DNA from: Candidatus Zixiibacteriota bacterium
Lineage (GTDB): Bacteria; Zixibacteria; MSB-5A5; GN15; FEB-12
NCBI GenBank assembly: GCA_029932795.1
Contig: JAOZPL010000149.1
Coordinates: 1 to 5,629 of the forward strand
Length of the DNA: 5,629 nucleotides
Reading direction: 5' to 3'
Below are positions 4,639 to 5,629 of the stretch, piece after piece. Position 1 is the stretch's first letter. Every line of letters begins with the position of its first letter. A program made the position numbers and the translations under genes. The notes beneath the pieces were generated by a model. It was not told where the DNA came from. It worked only from the letters and a program-made list of their open reading frames with translations, and ran no database searches.

Positions 4639-5629
4639 CTATTTGGTTGGGGTTGGAGACGGCGCTGGCTCTTCGACCCGTTCCTTGTCGCCGGACGAAC
4701 GGCCAATGATCTCGTCCACTTCCCGGCCGTCAACGATTTCTCTCTCAAGCAGGGCTTCCGCCAGCTTACGGAGTTTGTCCAGATGCTCGGTCAGGATATT
4801 TCGGGCAGCCTCCTCCGCCTTTTCAATGAACAGCTTGATCTCCTGATCAATCACGATGGCCGTGGCCTCGGAGTATTCGTCATGCTGAGTGAATTCACGA
4901 CCAAGGAAAACATGCTCTTCTTTCCTGCCGAATGTCACGGGCCCGAGCTTTTCGGACATGCCCCAGTTGCAGACCATCTTACGCGCCAGTTTGGTGGCCC
5001 GCTCCAGGTCATTCCCGGCACCGGTGTTAAGCTGTTTAAACACGATCAGTTCCGCCACGCGACCACCCATCAGAACAGTCAGGGTCGCTTCCAGATACTC
5101 CTTGGAATGAGTATGGCGTTCATCGACCGGCAGCGACTGCGTCACTCCCAGCGCCAGACCGCGAGGTATGATTGTCACCTTGTGAATCGGGTCAGCCTTG
5201 GGCATGAACTTGGCTACCAGCGTGTGCCCCGCCTCATGATACGCTATAATCTTCTTCTCTTCATCGGCAATGACAAGCGATCTCCGTTCCGAACCCATCA
5301 TTACCTTATCCTTGGCGTTCTCAAAGTCCTGCATCGTGACCTCATCCTGGTTTTGTCGTGAGGCCAGCAACGCCGCCTCGTTGACCATATTGGCCAGGTC
5401 GGCGCCAGACATGCCGGGTGTTCCACGCGCGAGGATAGAAGTGTCCACATCGTCGGCCATCTTGATTTTGCGCATGTGCACCTTCAGGATTCCCTCACGC
5501 CCCTTGATGTCGGGTGAGGGCACAACTATCTGACGATCAAACCGACCGGGCCGGAGCAGCGCGGGATCGAGAACATCGGGACGGTTGGTAGCCGCAATCA
5601 GAATGACGCCCTCGTTGGACTCAAAGCCT
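4639..5629 (-). CDS. ftsH: ATP-dependent zinc metalloprotease FtsH, C-terminal part (runs off right edge)
   Basis: FtsH is a hexameric inner-membrane AAA+ protease that degrades membrane and short-lived cytoplasmic proteins. The window holds its last 329 codons; the N-terminal membrane helices and Walker A/B motifs lie outside. Counting from the edge, residues 8-36 are the second region of homology of the AAA domain (VILIAATNRPDVLDPALL, then arginine fingers Arg29 and Arg32 in RPGRFDRQIVV). The helical lid with GMSGADLANMVNEAAL follows at about 72-87. HEAGH (131-135) is the zinc and catalytic site, and the Asp in LNTGAGNDLERAT (residue 207) is the third zinc ligand. The tail ends in a Pro-rich segment, PAPSPTPTK. 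An apparent start at 5523 is an internal GTG coding for Val in QIVVPSPD, not a true start. folE begins three bases after the TAG. Identity certain. Confidence 0.97.
   Translation of the reverse strand, partial: GFESNEGVILIAATNRPDVLDPALLRPGRFDRQIVVPSPDIKGREGILKVHMRKIKMADDVDTSILARGTPGMSGADLANMVNEAALLASRQNQDEVTMQDFENAKDKVMMGSERRSLVIADEEKKIIAYHEAGHTLVAKFMPKADPIHKVTIIPRGLALGVTQSLPVDERHTHSKEYLEATLTVLMGGRVAELIVFKQLNTGAGNDLERATKLARKMVCNWGMSEKLGPVTFGRKEEHVFLGREFTQHDEYSEATAIVIDQEIKLFIEKAEEAARNILTEHLDKLRKLAEALLEREIVDGREVDEIIGRSSGDKERVEEPAPSPTPTK

Noticed and set aside
4495..5361. 288-codon plus-strand open frame opposite ftsH and the folE start
   Set aside because: Antisense shadow of ftsH and folE coding sequence; the minus-strand proteins are unmistakable.
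5521..5523. Internal GTG as an ftsH start
   Set aside because: It codes for Val in the conserved RFDRQIVV block, and the AAA domain continues upstream without interruption to the window edge.

Overview
This 5.6-kb window is a tightly packed bacterial chromosomal segment. Every convincing gene lies on the minus strand, so transcription runs from the right end of the window to the left. In that order the genes are ftsH (3' part only), folE, folP, cdaA (also called dacA), lepB, and then, after a 400-base gap, the 5' part of a gene for an SLBB-domain polysaccharide export protein that runs off the left edge. No mobile element genes, rRNA, tRNA or CRISPR array were found.

Organism: GC content is moderate. 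An SLBB/Wza-type export protein points to a diderm, Gram-negative-type envelope. CdaA (c-di-AMP synthesis) beside folP occurs in several non-proteobacterial lineages. A deep-branching phylum of the Fibrobacterota-Chlorobiota-Bacteroidota (FCB) type, perhaps a candidate phylum such as Zixibacteria, would fit. This is an inference from gene content, not from a marker gene.

Right part (about 3.1-5.6 kb): the ftsH stop and the folE GTG start are 3 bases apart. folE and folP are separated by about 120 bases that hold a weak promoter candidate. folP overlaps cdaA by the 4 bases ATGA. FolE makes dihydroneopterin triphosphate and FolP makes dihydropteroate, so these two are early and late steps of folate synthesis. 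FtsH (membrane protease) and CdaA (membrane cyclase) share the transcription unit without a direct biochemical link.

Middle (about 1.5-3.1 kb): cdaA ends in a hairpin that includes its stop codon. A 143-base gap follows, then lepB (signal peptidase I). The peptidase could process the export protein encoded next, which starts with a signal peptide, but that link is general rather than specific.

Left part (1-1480): the 400 bases between lepB and the export gene are the least ordinary stretch. They hold a near-consensus promoter (TTGACA, 17-base spacer, TATGCT) for the export gene and a run of five inverted repeats, two of which share a TGTCAGG/CCTGACA core and could refold into each other. This looks like a non-coding palindromic repeat element. 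No wholly new multi-gene system is visible; the best leads are this element, the RHK variant in CdaA, and the hairpin at the cdaA stop codon.
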